A stretch of DNA of 64,000 bases from an uncultured Sphingorhabdus sp. (GTDB lineage: Bacteria > Pseudomonadota > Alphaproteobacteria > Sphingomonadales > Sphingomonadaceae): positions 1 to 64,000 of the forward strand of contig CALMYW010000393.1 in the NCBI GenBank assembly GCA_937873665.1. The letters are read 5' to 3'. Numbering within the stretch: position 1 is the stretch's first letter; every line of letters begins with the position of its first letter. The notes below the pieces were generated by a model. It was not told where the DNA came from, ran no database searches, and saw only the letters and a program-made list of their open reading frames with translations. Below, one piece after another: positions 16,560 through 24,168 of this stretch. Made by a program: the position numbers and the translations under genes.

Positions 16560-17216
16560 TCACTTGATCGGGCAGGCCGGATCAAGCCGCATGTCGAGAT
16601 AATTCTCGACTGACGCCAGCAGCAATTCCATTTCATTTTCATAGAAATGGTTCGCCCGCGGGATTTCATCATGGTGGATGGTGATGTGCTTCTGCGTGCG
16701 CAGCTTGTCGACCAGCTTCTGCACCGAGTTGGGCGATACCACCTCGTCCTGTGCGCCGTGGATGATGATGCCCGAAGAGGGGCAGGGCGCGAGGAAGCTG
16801 AAATCATACATGTTCGCAGGCGGCGAAACCGAGATGAATCCGCGCACTTCGGGGCGACGCATCAGCAACTGCATGCCAATCCAGGCGCCGAAGCTAAACC
16901 CTGCAATCCAGGTCGAGCTGGCTTCGGGATGGAAGGCCTGCACCCAATCGAGTGCTGCCGCTGCATCGGAAAGCTCGCCAATGCCGTTATCGAATTCGCC
17001 TTCGCTGCGACCGACGCCGCGGAAGTTGAAGCGCAGAACGGCAAAGCCGCGCGCGACGAAAATCTTGTACATCGCCTGCGTTATGCGGTCGTTCATCGTC
17101 CCGCCTGCTTGTGGATGCGGGTGCAGGATCATCGCAACCGGCGCGCGCGGACGAGGCGGCGGAGAGAAACGGGCTTCGATACGGCCTTCAGGACCGGGAA
17201 TGGCAATTGCTGGCAT
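16560..17216 (-). CDS. Alpha/beta hydrolase (COG2945 type)
   Basis: 218 residues. The nucleophile elbow GFSFGAW contains the catalytic Ser. HPHPQAGGTMND near the N-terminus forms the oxyanion region, FNFRGVGRSEGEFD is the post-beta-4 motif of this subfamily, and IHGAQDEVVSP and RANHFYENE carry the Asp and His. It is a cytosolic esterase- or dienelactone-hydrolase-like protein of unknown substrate. It is divergent from the cysteine desulfurase operon, sharing a 120-bp intergenic region with a dyad at 17297-17311. Confidence 0.85.
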   Translation of the reverse strand: MPAIAIPGPEGRIEARFSPPPRPRAPVAMILHPHPQAGGTMNDRITQAMYKIFVARGFAVLRFNFRGVGRSEGEFDNGIGELSDAAAALDWVQAFHPEASSTWIAGFSFGAWIGMQLLMRRPEVRGFISVSPPANMYDFSFLAPCPSSGIIIHGAQDEVVSPNSVQKLVDKLRTQKHITIHHDEIPRANHFYENEMELLLASVENYLDMRLDPACPIK

Positions 17217-17296
17217 AAGATGTTTCTAAACAGAGGAATAATCGGGCCGCGTCACCCTTCGGGCTAGGCAGCGGTCGACCGGCTATATAGAAGCGA

Positions 17297-17311
17297 TTGC
17301 GATTTTCGCAA
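17297..17311. promoter_or_regulatory. Perfect dyad upstream of the cysteine desulfurase operon
   Basis: TTGCGA-TTT-TCGCAA is a perfect 6+3+6 inverted repeat ending 25 bp before the ATG of the first desulfurase and 81 bp from the divergent hydrolase start. The position over or just after the promoter suits a repressor site. Iron-sulfur genes are often controlled by IscR or RirA, but the sequence does not match an IscR box that I can recognise. The regulator is open. Confidence 0.45.
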
Positions 17312-17336
17312 CCTTAACGGATGTCAGCTTCCTTAT

Positions 17337-18383
17337 ATGACACAGGACCGCATCTATCTTGATCATGCCGCGACAACGCCCGTATTGCCGGTCGTGCAAG
17401 CCGCGATGGCGGACGCGCTGGTGCGTTGGGCCAACCCGTCAAGCCCTCATGGCGAGGGACGGGCGGCGCGCGCTGCACTAGAGGATGCCCGCAAACGCAT
17501 TGGCAAAGCCTTGGGTTGGGATGGCGAAATCCTTTTCACCAGCGGGGCCAGCGAAGCCATCACACTGTCCTTGAGAGGATTTGATGCGGTTGCCACCGCA
17601 GTGGAGCATGATGCCGTGCTCTCTGCCGTCGGCGACGAGGCGCGCATAGCTGTTGATGCAAATGGCATCGCGCAACTGGGATCGATAGCGAAGGGCAGGC
17701 GCTACGCCATCCAGCAGGTCAACAACGAAACCGGTATAATCCAGCCGCTTGAAGAGCTTGGGCGGGTCATTCGCGAAGGTGACGGGCTGTTGGTCGCCGA
17801 TTGCTCACAGGGCGCCGGAAAATTGCCTTTGCCCGATGCGGACATCATCATCCTATCGGCGCATAAACTGGGCGGCCCACCCGGGTTAGGAGCTTTGCTG
17901 ACAAAAGATCTGGGGCTGCTCAAACCGACTGGTGGACAGGAAAAAGGTTATCGTCGCGGCACTGAGAACCTCCCTGCAGTGCTCGGCCTAGCCGCTGCGC
18001 TGGAAGCAGGCATTGATTGGCTGGAGCAGGCGAACAAGCTTCGTGCAAAACTTGATGCCGCGATTGAGGAAACAGGTGGTGAGGTTGTCGGAAAGGCGTC
18101 TCCGCGCCTTGCGACGATTGGCAGCTACCGAATGCCGGGCGTTTCTGCATCGAGTCAGCTGATTTCCTTCGATCTCGCTGGAATTGCGGTTTCCGCCGGC
18201 AGTGCGTGCTCGTCCGGAACTTTGAAAGCCAGCCATGTGCTGACCGCTATGGGCTGGGATGCCAAAACCGCCGGGGAGGTGGTTCGAGTCAGTTTCGGTC
18301 CGCAGACCTGCGAAACGGATATCGACCGCTTTGTCGCGACGTGGAAAGCCATTCGGGAGCGCGCGGCAGGAGCTGCCCTATGA
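17337..18383 (+). CDS. Cysteine desulfurase (class V aminotransferase), first of a tandem pair
   Basis: 348 residues. PLP enzyme that releases sulfur from Cys as a persulfide for Fe-S clusters or thio-modification. PLP Lys is K177 (SAHKLGGPPG), H91 stacks on PLP (VEHDAV), and the persulfide-forming C291 is in GSACSSGTLKASH, the long-loop group I (IscS/NifS) form. It is short for the family (IscS about 400), with compact mid sections. Its stop overlaps the second desulfurase start (ATGA), and a ferredoxin follows, so three genes form one coupled unit. No IscU, SufU or IscA lies in the window. Confidence 0.9.
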   Translation: MTQDRIYLDHAATTPVLPVVQAAMADALVRWANPSSPHGEGRAARAALEDARKRIGKALGWDGEILFTSGASEAITLSLRGFDAVATAVEHDAVLSAVGDEARIAVDANGIAQLGSIAKGRRYAIQQVNNETGIIQPLEELGRVIREGDGLLVADCSQGAGKLPLPDADIIILSAHKLGGPPGLGALLTKDLGLLKPTGGQEKGYRRGTENLPAVLGLAAALEAGIDWLEQANKLRAKLDAAIEETGGEVVGKASPRLATIGSYRMPGVSASSQLISFDLAGIAVSAGSACSSGTLKASHVLTAMGWDAKTAGEVVRVSFGPQTCETDIDRFVATWKAIRERAAGAAL

Positions 18384-19483
18384 GCCTCACCGACGCGATC
18401 TATCTGGATTTTCAGGCGACCACCCGGCTTGCCAACGAAGCTTTTGACGCAATGCTGCCCTATCTCAACGCCCATTTCTGGAACCCGCACAGTGCGCACC
18501 GGTTGGGCAGGGCAATGAAGGCGGTCGTCGAAAACGCACGCGACAATGTGGAAACGCTGCTTCCTTCGGGCGGCCAAACAATCTTCACCAGCGGCGCGAC
18601 CGAGGCGATCAATCTGGCCATAAAGGGCAGCATGACATCGCAATCGGTGATTGCGGTCTCGGCAATCGAACATGCGGCGGTGCTGGATACGGCCGAGTGG
18701 CTGGCGGGGCAGGGAGCGACGCTGATTGTCTTGCCTGTGACGGCTGATGGCTTGGTCGATGTCGCAGAAGCCGAACGGCTGCTTCCCGAACGGATCGATT
18801 TGATTGCGGTGATGCAGGTGAACAATGAAATCGGCACTATCCAACCCGTCGAGGCACTGGCCGATCTTGCCCATGCGCGCGGTGGATTGTTGCTGTGCGA
18901 TGCGGTGCAGGGCTATGGACGCCTGCCGGCGCCTGCCAATGCTGATCTGATTGCTGTGTCTGCGCACAAGATCTACGGCCCAAAGGGCATTGGAGCGCTT
19001 TGGGTGCGCGACGGCGTGAAGCTATCGCCGCTAATCCATGGCGGTGGTCAGGAACAGGGGCTGCGTTCGGGAACGCTTTCACCTGCCTTATGTGCAGGCT
19101 TCGGGGCAGCGGCGAAAGTGGCGCGAACGCGGATGGAGGCAGACGCCGCGCAGATCGCCGCGCTGTGGCAACTGTCACGGACTCATTTTGCAGGCTGGAC
19201 CATCAATGGCTCGGTTGATGCGCGCTATCATGGCAATTTGAACATTCGCCGCGATGGCGTCGATGTCGCAAGGTTGATGTCTGACTTACGCGAGGTCGCC
19301 TTTTCTGCGGGCTCCGCCTGTGCCAGCGGTTCGGGTCGACCCAGCCATGTCCTGCGCGCTATCGGTTTGAGCGACGCGCAGGCGAAATCTTCTATCCGCC
19401 TCGGCTGGGGGCGTTATAGTACCGAAGAAGACATTATCGTTGCTGCGCGACTTATCAACGGGGCCGCTGAGGAAATATTGTGA
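18380..19483 (+). CDS. Cysteine desulfurase, second of a tandem pair
   Basis: 367 residues. Same fold and chemistry as its neighbour. H98 (IEHAAV), PLP Lys K197 (SAHKIYGPKG) and persulfide Cys C314 (GSACASGSGRPSHV) are intact. It is closer to canonical IscS/NifS than the first copy (for example RSGTLSPAL). The start at 18380 overlaps the previous stop. An earlier in-frame codon exists inside the first gene, but the family N-terminus (IYLDFQATT) begins only here. It ends in a GTGA overlap with the ferredoxin. Both copies retain catalytic residues, so neither looks like a decayed duplicate; they may form a heterodimer. Confidence 0.92.
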   Translation: MSLTDAIYLDFQATTRLANEAFDAMLPYLNAHFWNPHSAHRLGRAMKAVVENARDNVETLLPSGGQTIFTSGATEAINLAIKGSMTSQSVIAVSAIEHAAVLDTAEWLAGQGATLIVLPVTADGLVDVAEAERLLPERIDLIAVMQVNNEIGTIQPVEALADLAHARGGLLLCDAVQGYGRLPAPANADLIAVSAHKIYGPKGIGALWVRDGVKLSPLIHGGGQEQGLRSGTLSPALCAGFGAAAKVARTRMEADAAQIAALWQLSRTHFAGWTINGSVDARYHGNLNIRRDGVDVARLMSDLREVAFSAGSACASGSGRPSHVLRAIGLSDAQAKSSIRLGWGRYSTEEDIIVAARLINGAAEEIL

Positions 19484-19815
19484 TTAGGATCAACTTCATC
19501 AGCCCCGATGGCGAAACCACGCAGACGGTGGAGGCGAAAGAAGGCGACAGCCTGCTTGAAGTGGCGCAAAATGCAGGCCAGCCGTTGGAAGGCACCTGTG
19601 AAGGGCAGATGGCCTGTTCAACGTGCCATGTCATCATCGCGAAAGAGTGGTTCGATAAGTTGAACCCTGCGGTTGAGGACGAGGAAGACATGCTCGATCT
19701 TGCCAGCGGTGCGCGGCGGACGAGCAGGCTGTCCTGCCAGATTGATCTGACAGCCGAAATGGACGGACTGGTGGTGCATATCCCGGCGGAAAGCCGCAAC
19801 ATGCAGGGAATTTGA
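19480..19815 (+). CDS. [2Fe-2S] ferredoxin, adrenodoxin type
   Basis: 111 residues, with a GTG start that overlaps the desulfurase stop (GTGA). The four cluster ligands are C40, C46, C49 and C86 (GTCEGQMACSTCH and LSCQI), with the adrenodoxin/Fdx spacing. The acidic stretch EDEEDMLD (about residues 66-73) is the usual partner-docking surface. It is likely an electron donor to Fe-S assembly, as Fdx is in the Isc system, or to a P450. Linkage to two desulfurases favours the assembly role. Confidence 0.93.
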   Translation: MIRINFISPDGETTQTVEAKEGDSLLEVAQNAGQPLEGTCEGQMACSTCHVIIAKEWFDKLNPAVEDEEDMLDLASGARRTSRLSCQIDLTAEMDGLVVHIPAESRNMQGI

Positions 19816-19859
19816 AGCCCTTCACTTCCCATTCACCCAAAATCGCCTATATAGGGAGC

Positions 19860-20125
19860 GTCCGGTTCGCCGGACTATGGCGATAAATTGCGATGTGCAA
19901 TAGATGCAGCGGACCCGGGGGCGGTACCCGGCAGCTCCACCATTTTCCCCGCAAAACGGGGCAATTGACGGGGCTGAACTAGGATCGACGTGCGTTGAAA
20001 AGCATTGTTTTTGCCCGGCATGAATAAGCCGTGAAATGGTTCAAAACTCATAAGTGCCAACGATAACGAAGCACTTGCTCTCGCAGCATAATTCCGGGCC
20101 TCACGGTCTAGAATTATTCTAAAAG
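19860..20125 (+). ncRNA. ssrA: tmRNA, permuted two-piece form (ends approximate)
   Basis: The 3' acceptor half comes first and the coding half second, as in alphaproteobacteria. The acceptor piece opens with a UUCG hairpin (GTCCGG/CCGGAC, 19860-19875) and ends CAGCTCC-A-CCA at 19942. The coding piece begins GGGGCTG at 19970. The two ends pair over 7 bp with the G3-U70 alanine identity pair. The tag is read from 20056: ANDNEALALAA, then TAA at 20089. A helix ATAATTC/GAATTAT (20088-20094, 20111-20117) closes the region after the tag. The 27-base spacer holds a CCCCG/CGGGG hairpin and would be excised. A TATATA at 19848-19853 is a possible -10 box. Confidence 0.93.
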
Positions 20126-20140
20126 AACGCGGCCGAACCG

Positions 20141-20281
20141 GCCGGGCAACAGAAAGGTTACAGCGGCCGGGGGGTGCCGGGCAACAGAAACCCCCCACCA
20201 CCCCAAGTATTTTCAGAAAAAGTGGGAACCGGTTTTTCGGTTCGAAAATACGTAAACAAAGAATCTGCCGAGCAACAGAAT
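20141..20281 (+). repeat. Three copies of a 15-bp repeat just downstream of ssrA
   Basis: GCCGGGCAACAGAAA occurs at 20141-20155 and 20176-20190, and a variant GCCGAGCAACAGAAT at 20267-20281. Copy 2 lies in the loop of a 7-bp hairpin (GGGGGGT 20169-20175, ACCCCCC 20190-20196). Copy 1 is framed by AACC/GGTT (20136-20139, 20156-20159). They may be 3' parts of the tmRNA precursor, processing signals or protein sites. The array is not coding. Confidence 0.6.
20207..20251. repeat. Palindromic interspersed element, copy 2
   Basis: A 45-bp hairpin with an outer stem GTATTTTC (20207-20214) and GAAAATAC (20244-20251), and an inner stem GAAAAA (20216-20221) and TTTTTC (20233-20238). The loop carries GTGGGAACCGG. 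The core matches copy 1 at 11971-12016 in inverted orientation, while the outer stem differs but still pairs. It sits between ssrA repeat copies 2 and 3. Confidence 0.72.
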
Positions 20282-20289
20282 CCGGGGAC

Positions 20290-20514
20290 CTAATCGCTGC
20301 CGAACATCTGCTGCAATTCAACAGCCTCCAGCATCTTTGCCGCAGCCACCACGACGGCACCCAGGCAGCAGAGGAAAAGCAGTTTGCCTCCAAAACCGGG
20401 ATATTGCGTCAGATAGACCTCCCCGCGTTTCACCGCCCCCAGCCCGAGCGCATAGGTGATCAGAAAGACTTCGGTCTTGGTCTTGATCTGGAACAGGCGC
20501 GCGAATTTTTTCAT
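20290..20514 (-). CDS. Small membrane protein of unknown function
   Basis: 74 residues. A basic N-terminus (MKKFARLFQIKTKTEV) leads into two hydrophobic segments (about 16-30, VFLITYALGLGAV; 43-63, GKLLFLCCLGAVVVAAA) with a polar loop RGEVYLTQYPGFG between them and a short acidic tail. The ribosome-binding site is weak. I associate this pattern (FARLFQIKT, YPGFGG) with a small protein common in sphingomonads, but know no function. It runs toward ssrA and is transcribed divergently to nothing obvious; an upstream gap of 95 bp separates it from astB. Confidence 0.75.
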   Translation of the reverse strand: MKKFARLFQIKTKTEVFLITYALGLGAVKRGEVYLTQYPGFGGKLLFLCCLGAVVVAAAKMLEAVELQQMFGSD

Positions 20515-20609
20515 AGGTTAACACGCGTATAGGCAAACCGCGTGCCAGTTCAGTATTTTGGCCAATCTTGATGGTTAACGGCGATGCGGTTTGTAAAGCC
20601 TATCGACAG

Positions 20610-21863
20610 TCAGGCCAGTGCAGCCAGATCGCAGGCATTGAGCAGTGCAAGGCGTGCCTGTTGCACCTGCTCGATAAGCGCCGCGTCGCCAAGCTGGCCT
20701 GGTGCTATGCTGTCCGGCCAATGTTCAGCGATAACTCCAGCAATCCGGTCAAGTTTTGCCTCATCAGCGATGAACCGCTGATCTACCGTGGTTGGGTCGG
20801 CCACCACACGCAGACGCAGGCAAGCCGGGCCGCCGCCATTGGCCATCGATTGGCGCACGTCGACTGGAACAAGGCGGCGAATGGGACCATTGCCTGCCAC
20901 ATGTTCCTCTAGCCAACTCCACACCCTGCCATTGGCCTGTGCTTCGGTCGGCAGGATCAAGGCCCTTTCGCCGGATGGCAGAGTCACCAATTGCGCGTTG
21001 AACAGATAGCTTTGCACGGCGTCGGCAAGACTGACCCGATCGGCCGGGACGATGACGATTTCCGCCTCCGGCATTTTCGTACGGATCGCAGCATAGGCCG
21101 CTTCGGGTTCTTCAAAAGCCTGTTCGTGGGTGAACAAGACCCGTTCGTTGGCGACAGCGACTACATCATTGTGGAATGCACCCGCGGCTATAGCGATGTC
21201 CGACTGCTGGATGAACAAAGTGCGTTCGGGATCGAGCCGGTGCGCACGCGCGATTGCTTTTGACGATTCGATATGCTGGCGTGCAGGGAAGGGGCCTCCA
21301 GATTTGCCATAGACAAAGATTTCCAGACCTGCCTCGTCATGCGAAGGGCATAGTCGCATGAAATTGGCAGCGCCTTCATCGCCGTAAGGCGGCGGTACTG
21401 GTTCGTGTACAGCGAAATGCTGCTCATCAGCAAAGGCCAGTTTCAACTGGGCGAGCGTTCCGGTCCATTCATGGCTTCGATGCGCCATGGTGAGCAGATT
21501 GGCCGCCGAGAGATGGCATTTTCCATCCGCCGTATCAGGAGCGGGAGAAACCGTCGCAGCATTGGCGGCCCACATTGCCGAGGCCGAAAAAGCCGCCGCA
21601 CGGATATGGGGCTCTGCGCTGGCCATGTCGGTTGCCATGCCTTCCAGCCAAGCCTTGTTCGGCCGGTCGAGCGGTAGAAAGAAACCCTGTGCCAGCCCGA
21701 GACGCAAATTGGCGCGCATCTTTTCGACGCCCTGCAATGCTGCAGCTCGGGGTTGCGAAACCGCACCTGCATTGTTTGCCGAGGCAATATTGCCGGGGCT
21801 TAGCCCTGCATAATTGTGACTGGGCCCGATGATCCCATCGAAATTGATTTCAACCAATGCCAT
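20610..21863 (-). CDS. astB: N-succinylarginine dihydrolase
   Basis: 417 residues, guanidino-modifying superfamily. Converts N2-succinylarginine to N2-succinylornithine, two NH3 and CO2, step two of the arginine succinyltransferase pathway. Family marks are NFDGIIGPSHNYAGLSPGN at the N-terminus, NPRAAALQG-like SQPRAAALQGVEKM, ADEQHFAVHEPVPP, and the catalytic Cys near the C-terminus in MANGGGPACLRLRV. It is somewhat shorter than E. coli AstB (about 447). It follows astA by three bases on the same strand. Confidence 0.96.
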   Translation of the reverse strand: MALVEINFDGIIGPSHNYAGLSPGNIASANNAGAVSQPRAAALQGVEKMRANLRLGLAQGFFLPLDRPNKAWLEGMATDMASAEPHIRAAAFSASAMWAANAATVSPAPDTADGKCHLSAANLLTMAHRSHEWTGTLAQLKLAFADEQHFAVHEPVPPPYGDEGAANFMRLCPSHDEAGLEIFVYGKSGGPFPARQHIESSKAIARAHRLDPERTLFIQQSDIAIAAGAFHNDVVAVANERVLFTHEQAFEEPEAAYAAIRTKMPEAEIVIVPADRVSLADAVQSYLFNAQLVTLPSGERALILPTEAQANGRVWSWLEEHVAGNGPIRRLVPVDVRQSMANGGGPACLRLRVVADPTTVDQRFIADEAKLDRIAGVIAEHWPDSIAPGQLGDAALIEQVQQARLALLNACDLAALA

Positions 21864-21866
21864 GGC

Positions 21867-22910
21867 TCACCACCTCGGTACGAAAGTGATGGTGTCACCG
21901 GTGATGACGCCCAGATTTTCGGCGCATTGACCATCTAGAATGACACCGTTCTCAGATGTCTCGACCCAACCATAAGAAGCGCGGAAATCCTCAAGCAAAC
22001 CATGTGTGACAAGCATTTTGGTGCCGCCAGCCTTGCCCTCATGCGGATCACCCAAGGCGTTGCTGATTTCGACGATTTGGGCGTCTTTAGCTTCGCGCAC
22101 GCTGCGGATCTGGTCGGTGCGCGCCGTCATTGTCGGGCCACCGTCGAATATGTCGATGTAATTCTCCCAGGCGAAACCTTCTTCTTCCAGCATGCGCATG
22201 GCAGCGCGGCCGGTGGGGTGGGGAACGCCAATCACATGGCGCGCTGCTTCCGATAGCATGGCGATATAGACCGGATGCTTGGGCATCAGATCGGCAATGA
22301 ACTGGTTGCCGAACTTGGCGTTGAATTCGTCCGCATCTTGGAAATTCATGCCGAAGAAACGACCGGCAACGCCATCCCAGAAAGGCGAACCACCTGCTTC
22401 GTCAATGACACCGCGCAATTCGGCCAGCGTACGATCGGCAAAGCGTTCGCGGTGGTTGCGGATGAAGAGATAACGGCTGCGCGCGATGAGCATACCGAGG
22501 CCGCCTGCGCGCTCTCCGGGGTGCAGGAACAGCCCCCCAACTTCGGTCGCGCCCTCAAGGTCGGTCGAAAGATTTAAAATGTCGGCCCGGAAAGTGCGTT
22601 CCAGTTCGACGCTGTGCTGGGTCAGTGCGCCGATGCGATAGCTGTAAAAGGGCCATTTCTGTCCAACGGCAGAGAAGATCTGGCAGGTGCCTCGCACTTC
22701 GCCGGTTTCGCGGTTTTCCAGGACGAATACGAACAGATCGTCGCCTACGCCTTCACCTTCGCGCGCAAAACCCTCGGCCGACCTTTCCAGCTTGGCGGTC
22801 AGCGCCTTGCGATCGGGGGGCAGATTGGTGAACCCGCCGCCGGTGCGCTTGGCCATTTCATACATGGGTTGCAGGTCCGACAGGTTGGCCGGACGGATAA
22901 TGAACTTCAT
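21867..22910 (-). CDS. astA: Arginine N-succinyltransferase
   Basis: 347 residues. Transfers succinyl from succinyl-CoA to the alpha-amino group of arginine, committing it to the AST pathway. Typical AstA segments include the N-terminal IRPANLSDLQPMYEMAKRTG, a GNAT-like core with LFLHPGERAGGLGMLIARSRYLFI, and the C-terminal GDTITFVPRW. Its start overlaps the M20 hydrolase stop (ATGA) and its stop is three bases from astB. Neither astC nor astD is visible in the window, so the pathway would need genes elsewhere. Confidence 0.96.
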   Translation of the reverse strand: MKFIIRPANLSDLQPMYEMAKRTGGGFTNLPPDRKALTAKLERSAEGFAREGEGVGDDLFVFVLENRETGEVRGTCQIFSAVGQKWPFYSYRIGALTQHSVELERTFRADILNLSTDLEGATEVGGLFLHPGERAGGLGMLIARSRYLFIRNHRERFADRTLAELRGVIDEAGGSPFWDGVAGRFFGMNFQDADEFNAKFGNQFIADLMPKHPVYIAMLSEAARHVIGVPHPTGRAAMRMLEEEGFAWENYIDIFDGGPTMTARTDQIRSVREAKDAQIVEISNALGDPHEGKAGGTKMLVTHGLLEDFRASYGWVETSENGVILDGQCAENLGVITGDTITFVPRW

Positions 22911-24118
22911 ATTGCCCCTTTTTGTGCGATCCGAAGCAGGGTCAAAGCGGAAAGGCGCGCGCGTTCCACCAGGCTTTCGGTTATCAGAAATTCGTCGCTG
23001 CTATGAATACTGCCTCCGCGAACACCCATCGTGTCGACAACGGGAACGCCGCAAGCCGCGATATTGTTGCCGTCGCAGACCCCGCCGGTTGACTTCCAGC
23101 CGATGGAAAGGCCCAAATCCTCGCCGCAGCGTTTGACGAGGCCGAAGAGCTTTTCAGCGTCTGGTGTCAGCGGCTTGGGCGGGCGGTTGAAATGGCCATG
23201 CAGATGGATGGATACCTCATGCTCTTGCTCAATAATTGAAACCAACCTTTTGATTTCATTATAGGCAATGTCCTGAAGTCCAGGGCTATGGGGACGCAGA
23301 TTGACGCGCAGAACGGCATGGTCAGGCACCACATTGTTCGGGCTGCCGCCATCGATTTTGGCTGGATTGACCGACAGGCCGTCGCGCGTCAGCGCCTTCA
23401 GCCGCAACGCAAGGTCTGCTGCCGCGAGCAGGGCGTTTCTGCCTTCCTGCGGATTGCGTCCGGCATGGGCGCTGCGTCCGGTCACGATGATTGAAAAATT
23501 GCCGCTTCCGGCCCTCGCTCCGGCCAATGTGCCGTCTGGAAGTGCAGAAGGCTCATAGGTCAAAGCGGCCAGTTTGCCATTGGCCAACTGCTTTATCAGC
23601 TCAGCGGAGGAGGCCGACCCAGTCTCCTCATCGCTGTTGATCATCACCTGATACCCGACATTCTGGAATTCCGGTGCAGTTTCGGCTGCAGACAAGGCCG
23701 CAAGCATGACCGCAATTCCGCCCTTCATGTCCGCTACACCTGGACCGTTGAGTACGCCTTCATCTAGCCAGCGTTGCTCCTGAAACGGATGATCAACCGC
23801 AAAAACCGTGTCCATATGGCCGGTCAGCAGCAGTTGGACCGGTGCGTTCGGGCGCACGGTGGTGACCAGATGGCGGCCATGCGCCACCTCTACAATCGAC
23901 CCGTCAGCCAGCACTTTTTCAACCGGCGCAGGTTCGACTAGCTCCACCTCGCCATGCAGCGACGCAAAGGCATCTGCGAGCAGACTCGCCGTTGTTCCAA
24001 GCCCTTTCAAATTGCCGGTCCCGCTGTTGATACCGGCCCAGATTTGCACTTGCGCCAGCATCCGGTCATGGTCCGGCCGTTCGAGCGCTGCGTGCTCAGA
24101 TTTCGAAAGCGGTTGCAT
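22907..24118 (-). CDS. M20-family metallohydrolase in the ast cluster
   Basis: 403 residues (carboxypeptidase G2/ArgE/DapE fold). Zinc ligands are visible in LLTGHMDTVF, GVADMKGG and NSDEETGSA. The dimerisation domain starts near GSGNFSIIVTGRSAHAGRNP, and GVRGGSIHSSDEFL holds the last His. The start at 24118 avoids overlapping rsmA; an upstream in-frame codon at 24196 lies inside it. It overlaps astA by four bases. CPG2-type enzymes cleave N-acyl-glutamate, so it may remove succinate from N-succinylglutamate in place of AstE (a different fold). That role is inferred from position only. Confidence 0.88.
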   Translation of the reverse strand: MQPLSKSEHAALERPDHDRMLAQVQIWAGINSGTGNLKGLGTTASLLADAFASLHGEVELVEPAPVEKVLADGSIVEVAHGRHLVTTVRPNAPVQLLLTGHMDTVFAVDHPFQEQRWLDEGVLNGPGVADMKGGIAVMLAALSAAETAPEFQNVGYQVMINSDEETGSASSAELIKQLANGKLAALTYEPSALPDGTLAGARAGSGNFSIIVTGRSAHAGRNPQEGRNALLAAADLALRLKALTRDGLSVNPAKIDGGSPNNVVPDHAVLRVNLRPHSPGLQDIAYNEIKRLVSIIEQEHEVSIHLHGHFNRPPKPLTPDAEKLFGLVKRCGEDLGLSIGWKSTGGVCDGNNIAACGVPVVDTMGVRGGSIHSSDEFLITESLVERARLSALTLLRIAQKGAI

Positions 24119-24168
24119 TTGATATCTGTAGCGGGGTGCAGCGCGTTGCGCCACCCCTAGCGGCGCGT

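Noticed and set aside
17337..19483. Considered whether one desulfurase is a pseudogene duplicate
   Set aside because: Both retain PLP Lys, His and persulfide Cys with full-length frames and translational coupling.
20141..20281. Repeat array considered as a CRISPR remnant
   Set aside because: Only three short units (15 bp) with unequal spacing, no cas genes in the window, and units tied to hairpins near ssrA.
19875..20393. A minus-strand open frame across the ssrA region
   Set aside because: It covers the tmRNA halves and their repeats and has no protein-like pattern; it is low-complexity Pro/Arg-rich.
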